Assembly (NCBI GenBank): GCA_964605235.1
Contig: CAZSBB010000054.1
Coordinates: 1 to 31,153 of the forward strand
Origin: CAZSBB01 sp964605235
GTDB lineage: Bacteria; Planctomycetota; Phycisphaerae; Phycisphaerales; Phycisphaeraceae
Reading direction: 5' to 3'
DNA length: 31,153 nucleotides
This document shows, one piece after another, positions 1-7,700 of the stretch. How positions within the stretch are numbered: the first letter of the stretch is position 1; every line of letters begins with the position of its first letter. Position numbers and translations under genes: made by a program. Below the pieces are notes generated by a model, which made no database searches, was not told where the DNA came from, and worked only from the letters and a program-made list of their open reading frames with translations.

Positions 1-4
1 CCCC

Positions 5-44
5 TGACACTTCTATTGTCATAATGACCGTGACACTTCTATTG
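5..44. repeat. 14-bp direct repeat at the left edge
   Basis: TGACACTTCTATTG occurs at 5-18 and again at 31-44, exactly 26 bp apart, in an AT-richer stretch ahead of the RdgC-like gene. The first copy is followed by GTCATAATGAC, itself an interrupted palindrome. It could be a paired protein-binding site or the end of an element extending left of the window; the sequence does not decide. Confidence 0.6.
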
Positions 45-168
45 AGTTCCTACAAAAGCGCCACCCCTTACGGACGCTCCCGGATTACCCCTGTTATGCT
101 GTGTGTCGCGCGCGGCAGCTCCGTACGCTGTTGCGATCAACCTTCCTTTTGCCCTGCCCGGAACCGCC

Positions 169-1443
169 ATGTCATTTGATGCCGGCCGTGTCACGTTCTG
201 CCGTCTGCGCGTCGTGGGTGATGCCCCCACCACCGCCGATGAAACCGCCCTGGCGATCCTCCAGGAATTCGCGTTCGTTGAAGCCGAGCTGGGCGCGCCC
301 GATGAAGTCGAAGCCGGCTTCATCACCGGCGAGCACCTGTACGACACGCAGTTCACCTATGAAAAGAACGGGTTCGAAGGCCGGCTGCGCTTCGCGCTGC
401 GGCTGGACACCCACAAGGTTCCCAGTGATGTCAAACAGGCGCACCGGCGTCTGCATGAGGCATCCCTGCTGGCGCAGCGCGACAATCCCACCGGCTTCCT
501 CTCCCGCCGCGAGAAGCGCGAAGCCGCCGAGCTGGCGGACCGCGCACTGCATGACAAGCTCGTCGCCGGCCAGTTCCGCCGCAGCAAGTCCATCGATGTG
601 CTCTGGGACCTGACGACGCAGACGATCTTTTTCGCCAGCAGTTCCCCGGCCGCCATCGAACAGCTCACCAGCAAGATGCACGAAGCTTTCAATGTGGAGC
701 TTGAACGCTTAAGCGCCGGCGGCATGGCGCTGGCGCTGCTGCAACAGCAGGGCCTGACCCGGGAGCACGAGGACCTGCGCCCCACGCCGTTCACCCCCGC
801 GCCCGCCCACGCCGCCGACGCCGATCAGGCCGACGGCGTCCCGCGCGACCCGGCGATTCCGTTCATCCCCTGGGCGGCGGGCAGCGTCGATCACAAGGAC
901 TTCCTGGGCAACGAACTGCTCATCTGGCTCTGGCATCACACCGAGGTCGATGGCGGGGCGGTGCACGTGCCTTCTCCGCGCGGCCACGGCAGCGACGAGT
1001 TGGCGCTGGTCATCGACAAAGCTTTGGACATGGAATGCGCCTGGGGCATCACCGGCAAGCAAACGCTGCGCGGCGACGGCCCCTCCCGCCTGATTGAAGC
1101 CGGCGAAGCCCTCGCCTGTGGTAAATGGCCCCGCAAGATGGGACTGCTGCTGGCGGATGTCGCCGACGAAATGCAGTGGGAGCTGAACCTGCAGGGCGAT
1201 CAGGCGATCATCAGCGCCATGAAGCTGCCCGACGGCGAGGAAACCAACACCGCCCGCGAACAGCTTGACCAGCGCCTGCGTCTGATCTGCCGCGCCGGCC
1301 AGATGCTCGACGGCCTGATGGCGAGCTTTCTGCGCGAACGCGCCAGCGACCGCTGGCCGACCGTCAGCGGCAAAATCCGCGCGTGGATCCGCCAGCGCCG
1401 CAAGGGCGCTGCCGCCGCCACCAGCGCCCCGGCCATTTCCTGA
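169..1443 (+). CDS. RdgC-like recombination-associated protein, long form
   Basis: Protein of 424 residues read as a member of the RdgC family, nucleoid-associated DNA-binding proteins that in Proteobacteria form a ring around DNA and restrain RecA-driven recombination. The visible likeness is a basic helix (LSRREKREAAELADRAL) followed by a two-strand segment with DVLWDLTTQTIFFASSS and AIEQLTSKMHEAF, as in the centre of RdgC, and a C-terminal part with LIEAGEAL, a strand pair ending in AIISAMKLP and a final long helix. E. coli RdgC is about 303 residues, so this is about 120 longer; the extra part includes a Pro/Ala linker (about 207-230) and a region around 245-300. An in-frame GTG at 103 would add 22 residues. 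ATG 169 is preferred because it is followed directly by family-like sequence and has CGGAA upstream. No partner gene lies next to it. Family assignment is moderately sure, function inferred. Confidence 0.68.
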   Translation: MSFDAGRVTFCRLRVVGDAPTTADETALAILQEFAFVEAELGAPDEVEAGFITGEHLYDTQFTYEKNGFEGRLRFALRLDTHKVPSDVKQAHRRLHEASLLAQRDNPTGFLSRREKREAAELADRALHDKLVAGQFRRSKSIDVLWDLTTQTIFFASSSPAAIEQLTSKMHEAFNVELERLSAGGMALALLQQQGLTREHEDLRPTPFTPAPAHAADADQADGVPRDPAIPFIPWAAGSVDHKDFLGNELLIWLWHHTEVDGGAVHVPSPRGHGSDELALVIDKALDMECAWGITGKQTLRGDGPSRLIEAGEALACGKWPRKMGLLLADVADEMQWELNLQGDQAIISAMKLPDGEETNTAREQLDQRLRLICRAGQMLDGLMASFLRERASDRWPTVSGKIRAWIRQRRKGAAAATSAPAIS

Positions 1444-1587
1444 CCCGCGTGCCTGACCCGTGTGCCGGACCCCAGGCTGGCTTCGTGAAACCCGCCCGCG
1501 CCGACCTGCACCGGGTTCGCCCGCACCTGATTTCATTTTAAATTAAAATACATTTTGTAGCCCCCGCCCGGGGGGCTTGCGGTTGTC
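1444..1587. other. Intergenic start of a 1-kb gene-free region with an AT palindrome
   Basis: No gene is seen. The stretch is GC-rich except for 1531-1556, where ATTTTAA and TTAAAAT form a perfect 7-bp inverted repeat around a single A (1535-1549). No T-run follows a GC stem, so it is not a normal terminator. It marks the transition into the tandem repeats. Confidence 0.4.
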
Positions 1588-1783
1588 TGGCAGTCGGCCA
1601 GTATGCCAGTCGACCAGTCGACCAGTCGACCAGTCGACCAGTCGGCCAGTCCACCAATCCGCCAGTATGCCAGTATGCCAGTATGCCAATCCGCCAATCC
1701 ACCAATCCACCAATCCACCAATCCGCCAATCCACTCATTCGCCAATCCGCTAGTCCGTCATTCTGCCAGTCCACCTGTCCGCC
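1588..1783. repeat. Octamer tandem repeat array, about 24 units
   Basis: An 8-bp period runs for about 195 bp. Units are variants of CCAGTCGA, CCAGTATG, CCAATCCA and CCAATCCG, with like variants grouped: a run of CCAGTCGA, then CCAGTATG, then CCAATCC(A/G), then degenerate units. Because 8 and 3 are coprime, every reading frame stays open with a 24-nt period, giving artificial proteins rich in W, I, G, D and L on one strand and S, P, Q on the other. These are not credible genes. An imperfect GC hairpin (1779-1808, CCGCCGGGCGC against GCGCCCCGGCGG) follows the array. Confidence 0.9.
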
Positions 1784-1902
1784 GGGCGCGGTTTGCGCCC
1801 CGGCGGGGGGCAGGGCAAACGCCTATGGATGATCAACCCGTGCGGAAGGATCACCGGGCGTCAGGGCTTGCTGTTGACCACCAGCTTGGGATGCATGCTC
1901 TT

Positions 1903-1962
1903 CGCCCCTGAAGGGGGCGCAGGAAAGTAGCCACGAGTGCAGCGCAGCGGAACTCGTGGGAA
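1903..1962 (+). repeat. REP-like palindromic unit, copy 1 of an inverted pair
   Basis: Two hairpins joined by GGAAAGTAG: CGCCCC-TGAA-GGGGGCG at 1903-1919 and CCACGAGT...ACTCGTGG at 1931-1959 with the loop core GCAGCGCAGCGG. The inverse complement of this whole unit recurs at 2051-2109 with the same linker and loop and compensating changes in the stem. This is the organisation of REP/BIME elements, although no transposase of the REP type is in the window. Confidence 0.8.
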
Positions 1963-1982
1963 AGAGCGCATTTGCAAGTCCT

Positions 1983-2028
1983 CACCCCGGCAGGGGTGAC
2001 GGAAGCTTCCGCCGTCCCTCCGGGACGG
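1983..2028. repeat. Two perfect hairpins between the REP-like units
   Basis: CACCCC-GGCA-GGGGTG (1983-1998) and CCGTCCC-TCC-GGGACGG (2012-2028) flank the palindrome GGAAGCTTCC (2001-2010). With the two REP-like units they make an almost continuous chain of stems from 1903 to 2109. Confidence 0.65.
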
Positions 2029-2050
2029 ATCGGAATCAAACGCGCTCGTC

Positions 2051-2109
2051 AACCACGGGTTTCGCTGCGCTCCACCCGTGGCTACTTTCCACGACCCCTA
2101 CCGGGGTCG
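2051..2109 (-). repeat. REP-like palindromic unit, copy 2, inverted
   Basis: Read on the minus strand the order is CGACCCC/GGGGTCG hairpin (2092-2109), linker GGAAAGTAG, then CCACGGGT...ACCCGTGG hairpin (2053-2081) with a GAGCGCAGCGA loop. Compared with copy 1, the linker and loop are almost identical, while the stems differ in a base-paired way (CCACGAGT to CCACGGGT; GCCCC to ACCCC), implying that the fold is conserved. Confidence 0.8.
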
Positions 2110-2120
2110 AAAACCTCACC

Positions 2121-2260
2121 CCCCCCCGGAATCCCCCGGAATCCCCCGGAATCCCCCGGTAGCCCCCGGAATCCCCCGGTAGCCCCCCGGAAGTCCCCGG
2201 AAGTCCCCGGAAGTCCCCGGAAGTCCCCGGAAGTCCCCGGAAGTCCCGGGATGTCCCGGG
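2121..2260. repeat. Decamer tandem repeat array, about 14 units
   Basis: A strict 10-bp period: first ATCCCCCGGA and AGCCCCCGGA/T units, then after one inserted C a homogeneous run of AAGTCCCCGG, ending in AAGTCCCGGG and ATGTCCCGGG. Apparent reading frames across it (PGIPRNPPESPG, or GLPGTSGDFR on the other strand) are collagen-like by-products of the repeat and have no start context. One unit per helical turn places the motif on one face of the DNA. The core CCCCCGGAAGT is also seen inside the HTH gene near 28236. Confidence 0.9.
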
Positions 2261-2370
2261 AAGCATGGACCACTTGGTCGCCATGACGCCTAGTGGGTCA
2301 CCACCAGCCGGCGGGGAGGGATTGCTGTTTTTCGGGCGTCATTCTCCTGCGGCGGTGTTGCAACTCGTTG

Positions 2371-2420
2371 CTCCCAAGCGGGAGTAGTTGCCGCAGGGCC
2401 AGAGGCGCTGGCCCTGCGGC
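2371..2420 (-). terminator. Strong paired hairpins downstream of the prepilin-like gene
   Basis: GCCGCAGGGCCAG (2390-2402) and CTGGCCCTGCGGC (2408-2420) form a perfect 13-bp GC-rich stem with a 5-nt loop, followed in the minus direction by a second small stem CTCCC-AAGC-GGGAG (2371-2384). It lies 74 nt past the stop codon of the prepilin-like gene. There is no U-run, so it may be a 3'-end stabilising or Rho-assisted structure rather than a classical intrinsic terminator. A further 6-bp stem CGCGCC/GGCGCG lies at about 2458-2474. Confidence 0.45.
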
Positions 2421-2493
2421 GGGGGGGGGAGGTAAATCGGCTTGGCGGGTTGCGACTTCGCGCCTGTCGGCGCGCCGGGGGATGCGGAATCGA

Positions 2494-3333
2494 TCAGTCG
2501 CGGGCGTCGAGGGACCAGTGGCCGATGGCGTTGGGCAGCCAGGGCTTGGTGTAATCGCCGCCGTAGGGCAGCGTGGAGCAATGGCCATCGAGCCAGGCGA
2601 CGTTGAAGGTCTGGCCGCGGGCGTGGGCGTCGTTGCTGGCGACCTGGAGGCCGTGGCGCGGGGCGATGTATTCGGCGCTGGTCTGCCAGCCGCCGTCCTG
2701 CAGGGCGATGGTGCCGGCCGGGTCGGGGAGTTCGACGATCTTGAGCGGAGCGGTGAAGGTGACGTAGCCGTTGATGGTGTGCCCGTTGGTGGGGTGCCAG
2801 GCATAGCCGGGGCCGTTGACCACGACGATGTAGCGGAAAGGGTGATGCCGGGGCGTGGTGCCGCCGAATTTGGCGTAGTTGAGGGTGCCGCCGCCCTGCC
2901 AGCCGCCGTTGACGGCATAGTTGCTGTTGGGTTTGTCGGCGCCGGGGTTGGCCTGGCGGAAGGCGCCGTTGGCGGTCCGGCCTTCGGGATAGGTGGCGAT
3001 GTTGTAGTACACGCCGACTTGTCCGACGCTCATGGGACACCGCAGGCCCGGGAGGCTGATCAACTGCTGCTCGAAGAGGATGTTGTCCCAGTAGTAGACG
3101 GCGCCCTTGTTGGCGTCCTGCGCCGGGGGCAGGTAGTCGCCGGTTTCATATCCCGCCATGGCGATGAGGATTTGCCGCTGATTGCTCAGGCATTGCGCGG
3201 TGTAGGCGCTGGCGCGCGCCGCCTGCAGCGCCGGCAGCAGCAGGGCGATGAGAATGGCAATGATGCTGATGACCACCAGCAGTTCAATGAGGGTAAACCC
3301 GGTGACGGGGCGAGGGGAGTGCGTTTGACGCAT
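2494..3333 (-). CDS. Prepilin-type (type II pseudopilin-like) secreted protein
   Basis: Protein of 279 residues with a type IV prepilin/type II pseudopilin leader: a short basic start (MRQTHSPRPVT), the peptidase site G/FTLIE with Glu at mature position 5, and a hydrophobic helix (LLVVISIIAILIALLLPALQAA). The prepilin peptidase should cleave between G and F and leave the protein in the inner membrane or a pseudopilus. The C-terminal globular part holds an AWLDGHC motif resembling the H-x-DG tail of the large planctomycete family, here with 11 rather than 9 residues between His and Asp. The start at 3333 is preferred over one 12 codons earlier because AGGAG lies 8 nt upstream and the leader is then of normal length. 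It lies 37 nt downstream of the regulator on the same strand and is probably co-transcribed with it. The substrate is unknown; a role in handling polysaccharides at the cell surface is inferred from context. Confidence 0.88.
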   Translation of the reverse strand: MRQTHSPRPVTGFTLIELLVVISIIAILIALLLPALQAARASAYTAQCLSNQRQILIAMAGYETGDYLPPAQDANKGAVYYWDNILFEQQLISLPGLRCPMSVGQVGVYYNIATYPEGRTANGAFRQANPGADKPNSNYAVNGGWQGGGTLNYAKFGGTTPRHHPFRYIVVVNGPGYAWHPTNGHTINGYVTFTAPLKIVELPDPAGTIALQDGGWQTSAEYIAPRHGLQVASNDAHARGQTFNVAWLDGHCSTLPYGGDYTKPWLPNAIGHWSLDARD

Positions 3334-3370
3334 GTGCCGATCTCCTGTCGGGGTTTCGGGGCGTGCCACT

Positions 3371-4405
3371 TCATGCCTTTGGCGGCGCGGTGGATTGGCG
3401 AATCACCAGGCGCGGCTCGACCCGCACCAGTGCCGGTGGATCTTCGTGCTGTACAGCGGTCGTCAGCCACCGCGCCAGCGCTGCGGCGGTGGCGTGCGGG
3501 TCCAGCGACAGCGAGGTCAGGGGCGTCGGAGCGCGCTGGCTCCAGGGCGTATCCCACCGGCCCACCAGCGAAAGCGTCCCTGGCACCGCCAGCCCGCGCC
3601 GCAGGGCGCGCATTTCCCCGGTGAGCGCTTCGTGGTCGTTGAGCGCCCAGAACGCCGTGTAACCCTGACGGGTCACCAGCTCCATCAGCCGGGCTTCGCC
3701 CAGGGCGCCCAGCGTGATCTCCGTGCACTGACCGCCGGCGATCTCCACCAGGTCCCGGGCATAGGCGGCGCTTCGGCCGGCCCAGGTGGCTTCACCCTCG
3801 GTGAACCCGCCCGCCACCGCGATCCGCCGATGACCCAGTCCCAGCAGATGCTCGACCACCAGCCGGGCGCTGCGCTGATGGTCCGGCATCACCAACCCCG
3901 CCCCCGCGGGCAACGGCACCTGGCCCAGACTGTAGGCCACCAGGGCATCCACCACCGGCAGGACTGATTCGAGATTGGTCGGCTGCTCGCTGCCCAGCCA
4001 CACCAGCAACTGCCGCTCGGAACTGAGCCCGCGCTGACGCTGAACCTGTGCCGCCAGCCGCTGCGGCTCGATCGAGCCGGGCAGCAGCGTCACCTCGAAA
4101 CCCGCGTCGATCAAGGCGTGATACACCGGATCCTGCAGAATCAGCCGCAGGTGATCATCCGTCGGCAGCACCACCCAGGCGGTCCCCAGCCCCGGTCGCC
4201 GCCGCACTACCGTGCCCTTGGCGCGCACCCGGCGCACCACCCCCTCACCGGCCAACTCCGTTAGCGCCCGTCGCACGGTCGCGGTGCTGCACTGATGGCG
4301 CGACGCCAGCTCATCCGCCGGCGGGAGCACCGTGCCCACGTCGTACCGACCGGCGACGATGTCCTGCACCACCCCGGCTTTGATGGTTTCAAATAAATGA
4401 CTCAT
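3371..4405 (-). CDS. GntR-family regulator with LacI-type sugar-sensing domain
   Basis: Protein of 344 residues. Residues 1-70 are a GntR winged helix-turn-helix (IVAGRYDVGTVLPPADELASRHQCSTATVRRALTELAGEGVVRR in register with the family, ending in the wing KGTVV). Residues from about 75 to 335 resemble the periplasmic-binding-protein fold of LacI/GalR regulators, with LVMPDHQRSARLVVEHLLGLGHRRIAVAGG and FWALNDHEAL as the usual strand-helix landmarks. This AraR-like chimera usually represses sugar-use genes until the sugar binds. It is divergent from two glycosidase-like genes and directly upstream of a prepilin-like gene, which are its likely targets. The minus-strand start has AGGA upstream and a candidate promoter at 4480-4508. 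The ligand cannot be told from sequence. Confidence 0.9.
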   Translation of the reverse strand: MSHLFETIKAGVVQDIVAGRYDVGTVLPPADELASRHQCSTATVRRALTELAGEGVVRRVRAKGTVVRRRPGLGTAWVVLPTDDHLRLILQDPVYHALIDAGFEVTLLPGSIEPQRLAAQVQRQRGLSSERQLLVWLGSEQPTNLESVLPVVDALVAYSLGQVPLPAGAGLVMPDHQRSARLVVEHLLGLGHRRIAVAGGFTEGEATWAGRSAAYARDLVEIAGGQCTEITLGALGEARLMELVTRQGYTAFWALNDHEALTGEMRALRRGLAVPGTLSLVGRWDTPWSQRAPTPLTSLSLDPHATAAALARWLTTAVQHEDPPALVRVEPRLVIRQSTAPPKA

Positions 4406-4479
4406 GACCTGCTTCCTGCAGACGCCCGGCTTGAGGAATCGCCCCCGACACCTTGCCGAGCCTCACCTCCACGCGATCC

Positions 4480-4508
4480 AGAGTAGCAAGTTTATGTGAC
4501 ACAATCAA
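4480..4508 (-). promoter_or_regulatory. Candidate sigma70-type promoter for the GntR regulator
   Basis: On the minus strand TTGATT (4508-4503) and TACTCT (4485-4480) are separated by exactly 17 bp. Transcription would start near 4473, giving a leader of about 68 nt before the ATG at 4405. It lies in the only AT-rich patch between the divergent genes. Confidence 0.5.
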
Positions 4509-4510
4509 CA

Positions 4511-4543
4511 GTATTGATATCATTACTTTCATCTGATATCATT
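4511..4543. promoter_or_regulatory. Putative operator: twin TGATATCA palindromes
   Basis: The 8-bp palindrome TGATATCA occurs at 4515-4522 and 4534-4541, start-to-start 19 bp (about two helical turns). Both are followed by TT, so TGATATCATT is a 10-bp direct repeat. The first sits in a wider near-palindrome, GTATTGATATCATTAC (4511-4526). GntR-LacI regulators are dimers that bind such symmetric AT-rich sites, so the adjacent regulator at 3371-4405 is the obvious candidate ligand. Confidence 0.6.
4514..4542 (+). promoter_or_regulatory. Candidate sigma70-type promoter for the glycosidase genes
   Basis: TTGATA (4514-4519), a 17-bp spacer and TATCAT (4537-4542), each five of six to consensus. The -35 box overlaps the first TGATATCA palindrome and the -10 box overlaps the second, so a repressor on both sites would cover both promoter elements. 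Predicted start is near 4549. Confidence 0.6.
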
Positions 4544-4549
4544 TTGACC

Positions 4550-4763
4550 CCAGCGGTGCTCCGCAGCACGGTCCGTCGCATGAGGTGAGGCCAACCGAGT
4601 GTGCGCGGATGGCGGTGCAGCCTTCGCCCGTGCGGCAACCAGCGGTGTGGCGCAGCCGCAGGATTGGGATCGCCAATGAAGCCGGCCTTCTCGCTTGGCT
4701 GGGGCGGGTTCAAGCGTGTTTTGACTTCCCTTGCTCAGCCGGGATCGGTACAGGAGTTGACTC
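4550..4763 (+). other. Long 5' leader of the glycosidase operon
   Basis: If the promoter at 4514-4542 is used, about 215 nt of GC-rich leader precede the ATG at 4764. GCGGTGCTCCGCAGC near 4553 can fold into a small stem. No riboswitch class was recognised and no credible short gene is seen. Confidence 0.3.
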
Positions 4764-7700
4764 ATGACCGGACTGCTACGAACTGGAACGCTGGCGCTGC
4801 TGACCGCGCTGGCGCTGACGGCTCCCGCCCGGGCGCTGAAGCTGGAATTGCCCCTGCAGCGCAGCGCCTATCAGGTGGGTGAGCGGGTGCCGGTGGCGGT
4901 GGTGCGTCAGGCCGCCGACGCGCCGCTGCGTGAGTTGACGGTGGAAGTCACCGGGGCCGATGGTTTCGCAGCGCGATTCAGCTTTGACCCGCATGCCCAG
5001 CTGGAGCCGCACACCCCGCCGCGGGGGACGGAGTATCTGCTGCTCGACGCCGGGGCGTTGCGTCCGGGGCGTTACACCATCAGCGTGAGGACAGCAGACG
5101 AGCAGGCGACGCAGGCGCTGGACATCACCGACGGCGTGCGGGCGACGACCTATCGCCTGATCAACTGGGGAACGCCCAGCAGTCCGGAGGGCCGACTGGC
5201 GCAGGGCCGTACGGGGTTGGGTTACAACCTGATGTATGTGGCGCGCGGCGCGCTGAGCGATCCCGCCGGTGACTTTCTGCGTGCCGGGGTCGAGTTGATG
5301 CCGGTCTGCGCTCTGGGCGGCGGACACCAGATCGACCTGCGCCTGGATGTCGACTGGTCCGACCCGCTGGGCCTGCAGGGCGGCTCGCGCCGGGCGGCGC
5401 GCGAAGCGCTGATCCACCGGCTGCGCCCCGAGGCGCTGGGCGTGCATCTGTACGACGAGCCGGGCCTGACCTGGGGCAACCATCCGCAGACCGGCGAGTT
5501 CCTGCCCCATGGCGTGGCGGCGCAGGACCGCGCCTATGCCGGGGCGTTCAAGCAACAGCGGCCGGCGTACCACCTGCTGGATCCGGACAACCCGGCGCAG
5601 GTCGCCTCCTGGCGCCACTTTGGCCGCTGGAAGCTCGCCTTCATGGACGCCGCCTGGCGCCAGTTCCAGAATGCCGTCCAGGATGTCGACCCGCGCCTCC
5701 TGACCGTCACCCAGAGTCAATATGGCTGGACCGCCTTCACCGACGGCTACTACTTCAACATCGCCCGCAGCCTGCCGGTCACCTCCGGCCACGGCGGCTA
5801 CCACGACATTCACTTCGGCTACTTCACCCCGGTCTACTTCCTGGAGATGGCGCGGGCGCGCGATCGTCGGCAGCCCAACTGGTATCTGCCCACCTGGTAT
5901 CAGGACACCACCGACGACCTGATGCGCCTGGAAAACAACCTCTGCTTCCAGGTCGGCATTCAGGGCATCATGACGCCCCCGCCGCTGGAACCAACCACCC
6001 AACCCCGGTCGCCGGTGCAGGGCATTGTCGAATCCAACCAGCTCTTCGCCCGCCTGGGCACGCTCTTCCATACCCCGCGCCCGGCGCGCGAGGACGTGGC
6101 GCTGCTGTTCAGCCTCAGCGACTGTCTGCACCAGCAGACCCGCGATCCCCGCCAAGCCAATTACCTCGACAAGACCCGCCATGGCCGGGCCCTGCAGTTT
6201 GCTTACCTCACCCTCAAGGCGCTGGGCTATCCCCTGAGCGCCATCGTCGAGGAAGATGTGCTCGATGGTTCGCTGGCGGCGCGGCATCGGGCGGTGATCG
6301 TCGGCGGCGTCGACCACCTCGACCCCGCCGTCGCCGCCGCCCTGACCCAGTTTGCCCAGGGTGGCGGCCTGGTCCTGACCTTCGACTGCGGCATGCCACT
6401 TGACGGCGCTCAGGACCTGCAAACCGCCACCCCCCAGCTTCCGGACTTCGGCAGCCCCGCCTGGGAAGCGCTCATCAAGAGCGGCAAGTACGCCGAGTTG
6501 TCGCAGTATCAGACCGTGCCCAAATACCTGCAGGGCGCCGCCCAACTGCGCACCACCCTTGCCGCGGCGCTGAGCGCGGGCAATCTCCTGCCGCCGCTGC
6601 AGATCGACGGTGGCCTGCTGTCAGTCACCCGGCATGAACTGGGCGAAGTGGAATATCTCCTGGCGGTCAACGCCACGCCGACGCCCGGCGCTGCCGACAA
6701 GCTGGCGGTGACCCCGGTGACGGTGCGGCTGGCGCTGCCCGCCGATGAGCGTCCGTTGTACGACGCCGTTGCAGGCGCTTTGGCGACGGGTTGGCAACGT
6801 GAGGGCGACCAATGGCGCGCCGAGCTGCGGCTGGGCGCCGGTCAGATGCTGGTGCTCGCCCGGCCGCGCGCCGCGATTGGGCAGGTCGCCGTGGGCACGC
6901 CGGAACTGCTTATCCTGCCCGAGCAGGTGCACCAGCCGCGCACCCTGCGCTTGAGTGCCGCGGTGCTCGATGAACAGCAGCGCCTGATCGCCGGCACGAT
7001 TCCGCTGCGCGTGCAGGTGATCGGCAGTGATGGCGCGGTGCGTTATGACCTTTACCGTGCCGCCGACGCCGGCGTGCTGCAACTGGAGCTGCCGCTGGCG
7101 CTCAACGATCCCGCGGGCGACTGGACCATCGTGGTGCAGGAACTGCTCGGCGGTCACGAGGGCCGCGCGGACCTGAGCCTGCCGGTGGTCAATCGTGCCG
7201 GGTTGCTGGCGGGGCTCGAACCGCGTGCTTACAGCCTGCCCGCCGACCGCGACCGCATCGAGCGTTTCGCCCAGCGGCATCGCGTGGTGTATCTGGTGCC
7301 GGCCGACATCCCCCTGGCGCAGGCGGCGGCGGAGCGCTTGCGGGAATTGCTCGCGCCCTGGCAGCTGCGCGCCGAAATCCTGCCCCTGGCGCAGGCGAAG
7401 CAAACCCGCCTGCTCAGCGCAGCGGAAGCCGCCACGTGGATCGGCTTGAACCACACCGGCAAAGGTTCGATCAAACCTGATGAACCCAACTCGCCGTTGC
7501 AGGTCGGCTATCAACTGCCCGGCCCGACCATCCTGATCGGCGATGTCAAAAGCCACGACCTGATCGCCTTCCTTGCTCAGCTTCAGGTCCTGCCGTTCTC
7601 TGCCGCCGCTGCGGGACTGCCCGGGGTCGGACGCGGGGCGCTCGCCTGGCAGCGCGATGTGCTGGCGCCGGGCGTCGAGAGCATCGCCCTGATCGCCCAC

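Noticed and set aside
1533..1774. Small open frames with repeated W, I, G, L, D residues
   Set aside because: They are produced by the octamer array, which keeps all frames open; no ribosome site and no homology-like composition.
1588..1783. CRISPR array
   Set aside because: Units are 8 bp with no spacers and no cas genes nearby; the same applies to the 10-bp array at 2121-2260 and the GCAGATGA blocks.
1972..2286. Proline-rich collagen-like open frames over the decamer array
   Set aside because: Explained fully by the 10-bp repeat and the REP-like hairpins; similar frames exist on both strands.
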